A stretch of 64,000 nt of DNA. It comes from Saururus chinensis. Taxonomy: Eukaryota > Streptophyta > Magnoliopsida > Piperales > Saururaceae. The notes beneath the pieces were generated by a model. It did not search any database and was not told where the DNA came from. It worked only from the letters and a program-made list of their open reading frames with translations. A program made the position numbers and the translations under genes. This document shows, piece by piece, positions 54,001-64,000 of the stretch (the stretch's first letter is position 1; each line of letters opens with the position of its first letter). Location of the stretch: contig CP141148.1 in the NCBI GenBank assembly GCA_035235625.1, positions 36,333,057 to 36,397,056 on the forward strand, read 5' to 3'.

Positions 54001-54529
54001 TTTGAATCAGCTTCTCATTTTCCGCCTGCAACATGTGAAGCTTCCTCTCCTCAAGGCCCACAACTGTGGGGGTTTCCTTACATTGTATTAGCTCAGCCTG
54101 CAATTTCGATTCTCTATCTTTTGATTCCTTGAGCAATAATCTTAGATGTTCCAATTCCAAAAGAAGGTCACGAGAACTTCTCATCCGATTGCTCTCCATA
54201 GCATGTGGATGAACTTGAGCTGCATTCGCTGCCGCACAAGGGAAGTCTCCAACAAGAGACCGCTTGACCCGAGCAGTAATCTTCTGACTAGAAGCATCTG
54301 AAGCAGTAGTGAGAGGCAGCTTCTTAGATGTCACCAAGGAGTGAGGCTTCGCCTTTTTGTCTGCTGTGAGCCCTTTCACAATGTTGACGCCCCACGAGGG
54401 ATTGGACTTCACCTTCAACACGGCACTGCCATGGTTCCTACCATTATTAGCTTTCAAAACTTGATTTTGCTCATTGTTTTTGTGCGCCTTCAGGAGACGG
54501 TTCTCTGAAGGATACGTTTCTTCCCTCAT
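51057..54529 (-). CDS. CHUP1/IPGA1-like coiled-coil, proline-rich protein
   Basis: Coding exons on the minus strand: 54529-53741, 53639-52668, 52576-52445, 52360-52179, 52042-51931, 51772-51629, 51137-51057. All junctions are GT-AG and sum to 2412 nt (803 aa). Residues 1-120 are basic and polar (MREETYPSENRLLKAHK). About 120-320 is heptad-rich coiled coil (LLLELEHLRLLLKES, EELVYLRWVNSCLRNEL). A poly-Pro stretch lies at about 513-524. The conserved C-terminal part follows: RAPQVVELYHSLMKRDSR, VNSLIREVNNAVYRDIEDVV, KWLDDELCFLVDERAVLKHF, LPTDWMLD-type text and FAFRIHQFAGGFDSETMHAF, ending IRNEK. CHUP1 binds actin/profilin and anchors chloroplasts through a hydrophobic N-terminus. That anchor is absent here, so IPGA1-like (microtubule-linked, organ growth) is the likelier group. 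An upstream ATG at 54580 in the same frame is probably leader, beyond a splice acceptor at about 54562. Confidence 0.9.
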
Positions 54530-55730
54530 TGTGAATGCAAAGCAGAAGCTCCACCCCTCAACTGAACAGAAAAAAAACAAGAAACCATCATACGATGGAC
54601 ATCTTCACGCAAAAAGGAAGCTGGAAGAAATGGGCTCGCTTCAATGTTTCAAACCCGAGTAGGGATCGCCTTGGAATGGAGTATTCAGCTAAAAACTGTA
54701 TCAAACAGAATCAATAGCATAAACACCGAAGAAAATCACCTAAAATTAGTAACAAAACATTGCTTTCTCGCGAATGTAAGAAACAAAAATATCTGTTCAA
54801 TAACAGGAAAGAAAAAATGTCTGTCAAACGATAGTTAAAAATATTAGCTTTTAGCAACAGAAAATCAGCTAAAGCTAGTGACAAAACATTGCTTTCTCCA
54901 GAATGTAAGAAGTAAAAATGTTTTTCAATAACACGAACACTGGAAAAATGTCTGTCGATCAATTCTTCAAAACAGTAGCAACAGAAAATCAGCTTAAGTT
55001 AGTAATAAATCATTGCTTTCACTCGAACGTAAGAAACAAAAATGTCTGTCAATAACAAGAACACTTACAAACTGTCTGTCAATCTATTCTTCAAAACATT
55101 AGCAACAGAAAAATCAGCTAAAATCAGTAAAAAAACATTACTTTTTCTCGAATGCAAGATACAAAAAAAAAATGGCGCTTTGTTTCTTACAATCTTCTGC
55201 TACCGGACGTCACCTCTCAAGCTCCACTGCAGGCAAAGACTGTTGCCACAAGCCCCTGAAAAAAAAAAACCCACGAACTTCATGAAATGCCCATCTGCAG
55301 GCCGCCATCAGCTTCAGAGCTCTCAAGTCTCAATCTCTTTGCTCTCAGTCATTGGAAACTCCACACACACACAAAAAAAAAAAAACATACCTTGAAAAAT
55401 GGGGGGACTTGGGGGGGCTTCAGACGGTCTGTTGGAGCTCAATCTGAAGTGCGATTGAGCTTGCAGGAGGAGAGAAGAGAGAGAGAGAGAGTTGGAGCTT
55501 TTCTGCATAAAAATGGTAAAGAAGAAAGGCGAGGCAGCCGCTTCTGTGCCGCACTGCGGCCGGGCTGCAGGGGCGAGGTTTGAATGTTTGAAATTTGAAC
55601 GGTGGGGTCCACCGGAGAGGTACGAGGAGGGAGGGGAACTGTGGCCTCGGGCTGGGCACAAGCTCGTAACGGTCGATTTCTTGTCTTGCTAAGCTGGCCA
55701 CTATGCTCTATTGCACGTCTAAACAATTGT
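54530..55730 (-). promoter_or_regulatory. 5' leader of the CHUP1-like gene with a leader intron
   Basis: A TCTGTTCAG acceptor at 54562-54563 and a donor TTTTCAAG|GTATGT at 55391/55390 on the minus strand suggest a leader intron of about 830 bp. A first exon would lie upstream of 55391. That region carries a CT-rich microsatellite on the minus strand (about 55469-55490), common in plant 5' leaders. The mixed open frames at 55287-55726 show no known protein. Confidence 0.5.
54728..55170. repeat. Minisatellite, about four units of 124-129 bp, in the CHUP1-like leader intron
   Basis: The block '(A/C)CTAAA-TTAGTAACAAAACAT', then 'TGCTTTCT' and 'GAATGTAAGAAACAAAAAT', starts near 54740, 54869, 54993 and 55118. 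Linkers carry 'TGTCTGTCAAT' and 'TTCAAAACATTAGCAACAG'. Units are diverged, and the last is shortened. Confidence 0.85.
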
Positions 55731-57614
55731 AATTAAAACCCCACGCCTTTTGCTTATCATATGGTAACCTAATAAAGGTTATTACATCGACGCACATATT
55801 AGCGTATAATAACATATATAAAATTAATGGTATATATAACTACATAATTGGACATTATTTTCTGTGTTGCTCATGCACTAGTATGTGTGAGAGCTGATGA
55901 AGCTTTGCCAGCTGAATAAATCTTGCTTTTGACTTGAGTTTAATTTTGTTGAAGCCCTCTTGCCTAAAAAAGTACTTTACAATTTCATGTTAGGGTTTGC
56001 CTTATATTATTTAGGGGAAAATCATATTCCTACTCTATGTCTTCTACACTCCATGTCTTACATCACCTTTAATTAAATAAGAAAGTGAGTCCCACGTGAC
56101 ACACATGAAATTTACTTTTCTTAATCTAATCATAAGCAATGTAAGACCTATAATATAAAAAACTGAAGTAGAATTTTCATCACATGGCCCACTTTAAATT
56201 GAGGGGTTTATTATGCACCGTATGATTAAAATCCGTTGGTGAACAACTCATTTTGCATAAAGAAGTTAGCTTGTGTGTGCTTGCAAGGTAACTTTCTCTA
56301 AGTATTAATTGGATTACATATAAATGAGGTTATGCACATTTTTCATAAAGTTGAGCGGGTTATGTTCATTTTTTTTTTTTAAATAAAAGGTGTTTTTGCA
56401 CAATCTATATATATAATTTTTAGAACATATATTTGAAAAAAGTTAAGTCTTTTTAATATTTAAAGTTGAGTCCTGTTATTATAATCTTAGGCTTACACAT
56501 GTCAACATGAGCCCGGGCAGGTTTCGATCTCCACTCACACCTTTGTGCCATTGGATCAAGATCCAATGACCAAGGTTTAGATATCTATTGCCTCTATATA
56601 TTCAAATAGTGAATATTTACCATCCCTATACAGGAAGTTGGGTTGACTTAAAAAAAGGATAGTAGACTCAGCCAAATGAAATAGGCAAAAACATTTATCT
56701 CCCACTGTTCGGCATGTTTACTCCAACAAAGACGTATGACACTTCCCTTGGTCTGCTAATGAGAAAGCAGCATATACTTGAGAATTCCTCAATTCCCCAC
56801 TGATTATGAGCTTAGCGTAAGCCGCACATAAGAGCTTTCATCCATGAGATCAACGGTGCATATTAGGATCACTGTCAATGATATTAACATGTGCTAACAC
56901 GTGCTTCATCAATTTTAAATATCAAAAGCTCCTATGCATAGCTTCCAGTAGGCTTATTGTGGACAGCAAAATGCCTCCCCACTTGCAAGCTGTCACAAAA
57001 TCTCATGCCACCAAAGCAACATATTATACCTGTGAACGTTGATAGCTGTTTAATGTTGATAACATCTCGCAGCACACAGATGCGCCTAGCCCAAGTGGTT
57101 CTTAAGAGCCGAATTCAGTAGACGTAATTTAAGGCTGGCTGCAGATTCAATAGCTCCATTTTAACGTCCGATATCCAATTAAGTGTTAATTATGGAATAC
57201 AGCCCCAAGCAATGCCATTAGATCTATTAATAGACATGTTAATACTGCAGGGGTCCCTTTTCCAGCATCATAAAAATCTAAATACATGATAAATAAATTA
57301 TGCCATAACTGCAAAGAATACCCATCACTTCCAATATCAGCAAATCACAGACATGCAACCTACTTACAAATGCATTACACTTTTCAAACATGTACAAAAG
57401 TCCCCGCTGATCAAAGAATTAGCAGACTGAATCACCATTACAATAACCTTGATGCCATTATTGCAGCACTGAATCCAAACTTTATCCGCATCTCTAATTT
57501 TTATAAATTACCTCGTATAATGTCTGCACTCTAGCCTGGAGCCACCAATGTGAACATGCAAAGCTTGCCCGCAGAAATAATCTTATAATGGCAACACTAA
57601 AGCTCCAACAAGTG
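55731..57614. other. Spacer between the CHUP1-like and U-box genes
   Basis: No gene is supported. At 56500-56580 'CATGTCAACATGAG' is followed by 'GGATCAAGATCCAATGACC', which resembles the repeat at about 15044-15090. The last few hundred bases before 57615 are probably the 3' untranslated region of the U-box gene. Confidence 0.4.
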
Positions 57615-60600
57615 TCAACCTCGTCCAGCATTATTATGTCGCTGGTTTCTAAAATAAGTCAATAAATTTTGTGCCTGCAGAGTTGTGCGCGCATTAATTG
57701 ACAAGTTAAAAAGAGTATGAATATTTAACTAGTATATTCTTTGACATCCAGCCTCGTTGCTAATAATATATGGGCAAAAATAACCTTTACGACAAACAAA
57801 GTAAAGATTAAAACAGAATCTTATGCAATAAAATTGATATATCGTGGTACTGTAGAGAACGAGTTAAAAATAGAAGCATTATGCTACTGTACATAACACC
57901 TTCTACATCATTCAGGATAAGAAATGTGCAGTGAGACGTGCACTCAACCGATAAACTGCATAAGGGCTAACTAAATGGCAAAGCACCACAGTTGCCTTTC
58001 CTTGTACGGAAGGATCCAAATTCCACTTTCCAACTCCAATATAAGTAAACATATGATACAATATGCAGTTTGCAATGAGCATTACCTTTTCTTTAGCACG
58101 AGGTGTCCCAGACTGTGATAAAGCCACCAATGGTGGCACAGCACCTTCTTGAAGAACCATAGTGCAGAACCTGTTGCTGTGACGACAGATATGCAACAGA
58201 GCAGCAGCAGCATTTTCCTTACCTCTAGAAGAACCCAACTCAACAACCTCAACAAGAACAGGGATACCACCCAGTTGACCAATTGCAGTTCTCCCCTCTG
58301 GTATTGTTGCAAGATTTGCCAACACTGCTACCGCTTTGTCAACCATTCCCGCAGCAGGGTCCATCAGCTCCACAAGGTGTTTCACAGCCCCAGCCTGGAC
58401 AATCCTCGTCTTATTTTCATGAAGAATAGAAAGATTAAATAAAGCTGTAGCAGCATCTTTCTTTCCTCGAGGGGTTCCATTACCAAGCAAGTCTACCAAA
58501 GGTCTTATAGCATTTGACCGTCCAATTTTAATTTTGTTATCTTCCAAGACGGAAAGGCTAAAAAGTGTTGCAGCAGAATTCTCTCTTGCTTCAGGATTTC
58601 CATACTCAAGAACATGGATAAGAGGTTCAATGGCCCCTGCATTTGCAATGACAGTTTTGTTGTTATCATTTATTGATAAATTTAACAAAGCAGTGACAGC
58701 ATTCTCTTGTGTCATGAGGTCTGACGAATGTAGTAGATTCACCAAGTAACTTATGACCCCACACTCGGCAATAACAACACGATTATCCATGCTATGTTTG
58801 GCAAGAAGTCTAAGTTTTGCTGTCGCATCTCTTTGCACATCAGATGAAGTGTTCTGCAGATCTTCCACTAGTTTTCGAACTTCGTTTTCAACACCAGCAA
58901 GATCAGGTCTTGCATTCAATGATGTAGAAACAATTCGTGGAACTAGCCTTTCTGAAGGTCTACGCCAAATGGAGTGACTCCTAAGTCTAGTAGTTTCAGG
59001 CACTATCATTGCAGGTAGCTCTGATTCTCTTGCTGGTGCAGGCAAATTTTCAGACACTAGTTCACCAGATACATCACTATTGTAATGTGTAAGCTCCCCA
59101 GAAATCTGTGAAGGCTCATTGGCATCAATACTTGAAACTGCACTAGAAATTGAGTCACTACGTGTATGATTTATATAAAGTTCATTGGTCAAGCTGCCTT
59201 CAGAAGTGTCCATCCTGGATGAGCCTGAAGTCTGAGCTCTCACATTTGATTGCTCATCACACCTTGATTCCCGTTCTGAGCTTTGCAACGACATCCCCCC
59301 AATATCACCCTCAGGCCCATTTCCAGCACCAGTTGAGGATGTCAGGTGTGATGGAGACAATGATCTGTGTCTTGAGTGGATCCCATTAGATGGCAACAAG
59401 CTCAAATCCCGGTTACCTTCAGGTGATCTAGAGCGGTGTGCTTGAGAAGTATGAGAAAAGATATGCGAGTCACCAGGCCTGCCATTAACATTTGCAAGAA
59501 GAGCAGACGGCTGGTTTAGAGCAGCTGATTTGATGGGGTCAGGGAGCTTAATGTTGTTCGATTCACACCAGTTTGCAATAAGTGCCTTCACCGTGTAATT
59601 TGGAATCAGGTTGGTGTGAGAAAGAGTCTGGCGGGTTTTAGGGCAAACTGTGATTCCCTGATCAAGCCATTTTTTAATGAAGGCACGCTCATAGGTCTGT
59701 CCAGATGCCACAATGACTGGGTCTGACATGAGTTCAAGAGAAAGTGGGCAGCAGAAATCAGCAGGGAGGGGAACACCATTAACAGTCTGGGATTGTTTAG
59801 CTTTCACGAGAGATTCATGCATGTGCATAATGAGATCAATCATGCCGTCAACATATTCTGGGTCCCAATTATTTTCGCCATGTTCAGCTTTTACCTTGAC
59901 CCTCTCAAGTGCCACTGACTCGAGTAGGAGGTCTTGATTTGAAGCCAATTGTAATGAGTCAACAATCTTTGACAGGTTATCAGAGCTGGGTGTACCATTT
60001 TCTTTTAGATTTCTAATGGCTTCTTTAACAACATGAGATATTTCTTCGGATGAAATCCACTCAATTTTCTGCAGAAAAACCTGCAATGCAGCACACAACA
60101 TCCAACAATTAGGTAAAAGAAACATCGCCATCCTAAACAGATTCACATAGCTCCTCAATCCTGTTCACCTTATGCTGAGACGCTTCAAAAAACTTCACGA
60201 AGAAAGCAAGTGAAAGATTTTGATATATGGACATTCTTAAACGTGGAGAGAGAGAAAGAGAACCAGTAGTAAGTACCTGAACACATTCTAAATTTTCAGG
60301 TTTGGAGAGAGTCTGAAATAAAGGATCCACGATCCTGCAAATTTCAAGCCCAGAATCTTTGAGTTTTATGACTAACGATTCAATTTGCAAAACCTGGAAA
60401 CATTCAATAGTCATTTTTAGTAACACATTGTCGGCAAATTTATAAGATAAAGAACAAAATCAGTTCTTAAGACTTAAAGATATAGATAACAATCATGTCG
60501 ACATGTCATTGATGCACAGTTCACTATACTCTTCCTAGAAAAGAATACACAATCATGTTTAACAGAGTACAGCAAAAAGTTCTCTAAAAATGAGTCCATC

Positions 60601-60943
60601 TATATATATATGAAACTCAATTTGCCAACGAACAGAATAAAATTGTAAGAATAGTAGCCTGACTTACAACACAAATTTTGCTCGATAACTGATGCCAGTT
60701 TTCCACAAGTTCAACAGCTTCATTAACAATTACATCAATTTCCTCTAACGATTTACTTAGCTGTTCATGAGACACAGCTTCCAAATCAAGAGTTGCATCA
60801 ACTACTGGCCTCAAGAGCTTTAAAGCATCTTCTATTTTTTGATAGAACTTCCGAATCGGATCAGCTTTTACAGCAGTACATGCAGATAAAGAAGTGAAGC
60901 GGGATATACTGTCTAGGACAGCTTGTAGCAAAGATATCTCCAT
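57615..60943 (-). CDS. PUB4: U-box / ARM-repeat E3 ubiquitin ligase, PUB2/PUB4 type
   Basis: Coding exons on the minus strand: 60943-60668, 60393-60277, 60080-58086 and 57674-57615. Junctions are GT-AG with a total of 2448 nt (815 aa), the usual length for PUB4-like proteins. Residues 1-230 form the helical U-box N-terminal (UND) domain (MEISLLQAVLDSISRF). The U-box is at about 235-308: PLPADFCCPLSLELMSDPVI, SGQTYERAFIKKWLDQG, CPKTRQTLSHTNLIPNYTVK. A Ser-rich linker follows to about 520. ARM repeats run from about 525 to 796 (NAVTALLNLSINDNNKTVIANAG-type units). The last, 60-nt exon encodes AQNLLTYFRNQRHNNAGRG and a TGA, the conserved family end. Reading through the last intron instead would give a wrong C-terminus. 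The U-box recruits E2 enzymes and the ARM array binds substrates. Family members act in meristem, tapetum and immune signalling. The PUB2/3/4 paralogue is not resolved. Confidence 0.95.
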
Positions 60944-61935
60944 TAAGCCTGTTTCAACAGTATAAATTATATTCGCTTCCAGAACAACATTAACAGTACA
61001 AAACTGGTTGGCTAAAAAAAATTAGAGCAAGGTAAAATAATAAACTAGATCACTGCTTCATAAACCATCAAGGTAATCAATTAAATAATCGGGAAGATGT
61101 AGATGTTTAAATACAATGGTTCTATGCAGAAATTTCTAACTAACGCTATCCATAAATGAACTGGATTATTCTCCTGCAGTCTTACACAACAAATTTCTAG
61201 GTAGAAGTAAAAGAGCACGATACGCATGCTTGGTAAAAGCAAAAAGATCTAGCAAGTCGCCTCGTTGGGCACCACAGACGGGGAAAAGGGAATAATCGGA
61301 GATCTACTTCACTTCCATTTATCAACAAAATATCACAACTTGAAGACGCCGGCATCATCGTCGACTGAATTATACTACGATCCAAACACCTCTAAGCTAT
61401 CGTCGGATCCTTGCAATCAATGACCTGATCCCCAAACTCCGTTCTCCCTATTTCACCCATCCCCACCTGACAAAGAGCAAGGATCAGCCGCCTCCACCCA
61501 CCCCATCCACATCCTAGCATCAAAGACAGCACTTTTCCCTTCCAAATCAAATCAGCCGACCACTTCCAGCCTCATCTAGCACAACCCATGGCTCCAAATC
61601 AATCAAAAACAAAAACCCACAAACGAAATACCTCAGAAACAGCATACGCGCGAGCAGAAGAGGACCTGTTTAGAATTCACCGCCTGCAAGCAGTCTGCCG
61701 CCGCTCCAAGGCAATATATGGTGAGACCTTTTTCATGGCATTGCTGTGCTGGCTCCCAAGCGCCAACTTCCCAAAGATTACACCTTTCTGGTTCCTCAGG
61801 AGGTGACGGAGGGAGACAAGAGATTGGAGGAAGGAGAAGGTCTGCAAATTCTGTTATTCGATGGAAATTCTGGTCAGAAAATGCAAAGATGGAAAAGGGT
61901 CAAGAAAATGTGGGTGAGGGATGAAGAATATTAGT
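60944..61935 (-). promoter_or_regulatory. 5' leader, leader intron and promoter of the U-box gene
   Basis: Six bases upstream of the ATG lies a TTGAAACAG acceptor (60949-60950). A donor TCTGAG|GTATTT lies at 61632/61631 on the minus strand. A leader intron of about 680 bp is therefore likely, with the first exon starting between 61.7 and 61.9 kb. Short open frames here are probably chance. Confidence 0.5.
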
Positions 61936-63330
61936 ATTATGCACCAATTTTTGGTGCGCCACATGACTCACAGTGCGCCCCTGGTCGCTATTGCGGGTCC
62001 CACCTAAAACTAGTGTGAACCAGAGACCGGGTTTTTAGCCGACCTAACCCAAGAAGGCAAGAGTTTACCATATTTCCCATTAATAACGAGCCGACCTAAC
62101 CCAAAATTTAATATTTGAGATTAATATTATATACATTAGTAGTAATATTATTTGTGTTAATTAATAGATAAAAGGTATATTTTTTATATTGGGCTCATTG
62201 TTAATGTGAAGTATTAAAAATACATTGTTAACGTGGAGTATTAAAAATACTTATAACTGTAATAAATTTAATTTAATTTTATTTACATAATAAATAAATC
62301 AAGTTTAAATTTTAATCTTTTACTAAAAAATTGGGTTGAATTTGAATTTATTAATTTATAACTAATGTTATTAAATCACTAAAAATTATATAAATTTGTA
62401 TTTTCTAAATTAATTTATGTACTTCAAAATATTTTGGGTGATTCAAACATATATTAGTTTCGTTATAGGATAGGATTAATTTTTAATAAAATAAGAAAAT
62501 TTTATTAAAAAATTAAACTTCATTTAATTTAGCTCGATTTAAAACATGACTCTTTTAGGTATATGTTAGGGTTTTTTAAATCGTAATAAATTTCGATTTA
62601 CACCCGGCCTACTAGCAACACTAAGAAGGACTAGGAACCACATATTAGAGCAAGCCTAGTATAGGTGCTAAAGGCCGGGTCCCATAGTGGGTCCAATGGT
62701 GCACTGGTGGGCTACAACCTTTTGGAAAACAGAAAAGTTATTTTTGTATTTGCAAAAGAAAAAAATTAATGAGTCAGGGTTAAGTGCGCTAGCACAGGTT
62801 TGGAAAGCCCTTACATCAAAATCCAACTACTCATTAAGCATGGGCTCACACTGACATGCGTAATTATATAATACATTATATTTTTAGTACTCTCCACACT
62901 TCATTTCCGTTGGCAAAAACAAAAGGAAAAAAAGATGGTAGCATTCGGACCACCAAATAAAAGTACTCCACTATATATTTATTGGCCTATGTATTATAGA
63001 GTATATAAAGAAAAAAAATACTAATTATACTATTTATTCATTAGCAATCCTTTTAAAATTCATCCTCATTTTCAACTCGAGATGCATTAAACCTCATTTT
63101 CAATGGAGTTTGGGGAATTGGGTGGATTAAAAGGGCTGCTTGAAGTGCAAGTTTTTGTTTTAAATTTGCAACAATGAAAACCATGTTTTTCATTAGAATA
63201 TTAAAAACCATGTTTGGTTATCTAGAATAATTATATGAGGATGTCTTGTTTTAGCACTGGCTAGTTCCTTGGCCAAGGGAGCTCCACCTCACTAGCCAAA
63301 GCTGAAACAAAAATGTTGGTTAGATTTCTC

Positions 63331-63335
<5 letters not shown>
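61936..63335. other. AT-rich spacer with small repeats
   Basis: No gene. A short hairpin GCACCAA-TTT-TTGGTGC lies at 61941-61957. A 27-bp unit, CATTGTTAA(T/C)GTG(A/G)AGTATT..., is duplicated in tandem at 62196-62249. Strings with 'GGGCCGGGTCCCA' near 62670 look like TE remnants. Confidence 0.5.

Positions 63336-63419
<84 letters not shown>
63336..63419. repeat. (AT)n microsatellite, about 84 bp
   Basis: An uninterrupted alternating AT run. The 66-codon minus-strand frame across it, with repeated Ile-Tyr, is an artefact. Confidence 0.97.
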
Positions 63420-63422
<3 letters not shown>

Positions 63423-64000
63423 TGAGAGCCTCCTTACTGGCCCACCTTCTCCACTTCTCATTGGCAGGCCATTTGCATATTAACCATACCCAGCATCAAG
63501 CTCAAGTAAACTACTGTAAAGTTATGAATAGTTTTTACTTCTACCTTAAAATAATTTTGCTCTTATTAATAGAGTTATTTTTCCTCTATACAACAGGGCA
63601 TGACCTTTCCTACCTCACCTCCAATATGGACTTCTTGTGGGTAGCCCTCTCTTCAGAAAAAAAGGATGGTTGAAATTGCCTGATTGCTGAAACTACCAAC
63701 TGCTTCTGAATAGACAACCCACACGCTCAAGAGTGTTCACTCTTATCATTATGGAAACTAGAAGCCACCTTCCATTTCGTGTTTGGCTGCCTGCTTGGAT
63801 ATGAAATGTGTAAAATGCCACTAACCCGTTGTTATTTGTAATGGACAAGACATATAGATGATAAGAAATGCAGACATTGACTGGTGATATGGGGGCCCAC
63901 TTATTTTGATTACTGTGAGGTCCCTTTTTTCTAAAAAAAATATGTTGTGATAAAGTGATTATGGCAGTTTTAGTTCAATTGCATCTATTAACAGGAAGTG
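63420..64000. other. Spacer to the window end, nothing recognised
   Basis: No gene or structured repeat is visible. A frame at 63422-63673 has a hydrophobic stretch but no recognisable family. Confidence 0.4.

Noticed and set aside
56497-56590. Possible SINE or tRNA-like box ('GGTTTCGATCTCC')
   Set aside because: Only a loose B-box match, no A box at the right distance, and no cloverleaf. I found no credible tRNA gene in the window.
57912-58085. Extension of the U-box frame to a stop at 57912
   Set aside because: It reads through an intron. A good donor at 58085/58084 and a 60-nt exon at 57674-57615 with the conserved family C-terminus give the better model.

Overview
The window is nuclear DNA of a flowering plant. 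The genes carry GT-AG introns. Angiosperm-type families are present: a plant NDR kinase, an ALOG factor, a CHUP1/IPGA1-like protein, a U-box/ARM E3 ligase and a PLS-class PPR relative. Between them lie long AT-rich spacers full of LTR elements and MITEs. I cannot place the species below flowering plant.

Layout. 1-1.7 kb: GC-rich end of a long TE repeat cut by the window edge. 1.7-6.1 kb: TE remnants and spacer. 6.1-12.4 kb: a 12-coding-exon NDR kinase gene on the minus strand (523 aa), with a probable non-coding leader exon near 12.1-12.3 kb. 12.4-14.2 kb: a very AT-rich block, then an orphan GC-rich island with ACGT-core motifs. 15.36-20.54 kb: a hAT-type element with a perfect 8-bp target duplication, filled by a 4.3-kb TG...CA repeat. 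21.1-21.75 kb: a MITE with 17-bp terminal repeats. 25.6-33.4 kb: a decayed PPR gene split by a complete Ty1/copia retrotransposon (25961-31196). 38.65-42.5 kb: another copy of the 4.3-kb repeat family, with five tandem ~0.5-kb internal units. 45.4-46.2 kb: an intronless ALOG gene (minus). 48.6 kb: a 130-bp foldback with 44-bp perfect arms. 51.1-55.7 kb: a seven-coding-exon CHUP1/IPGA1-like gene (minus) with minisatellite DNA in its leader intron. 57.6-61.9 kb: a four-coding-exon PUB2/PUB4-type U-box gene (minus). The last 2 kb is spacer with a long AT microsatellite.

The four intact genes are independent single-gene units, all on the minus strand. They do not form an operon or an obvious biosynthetic cluster. 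Roles known for the families are cell growth and polarity (NDR), lateral organ identity (ALOG), cytoskeleton or organelle positioning (CHUP1/IPGA1) and ubiquitination (PUB). I found no convincing new gene system. The most informative structures are in the repeats: the hAT/LTR nest, the copia disruption of a PPR gene with a frame broken only by TAG codons, the copy-number-variable tandem block inside an LTR-like repeat, and the perfect foldback.

Exon boundaries come from hand-read splice sites. All three multi-exon gene models have coding lengths divisible by three, with frame kept across every junction.
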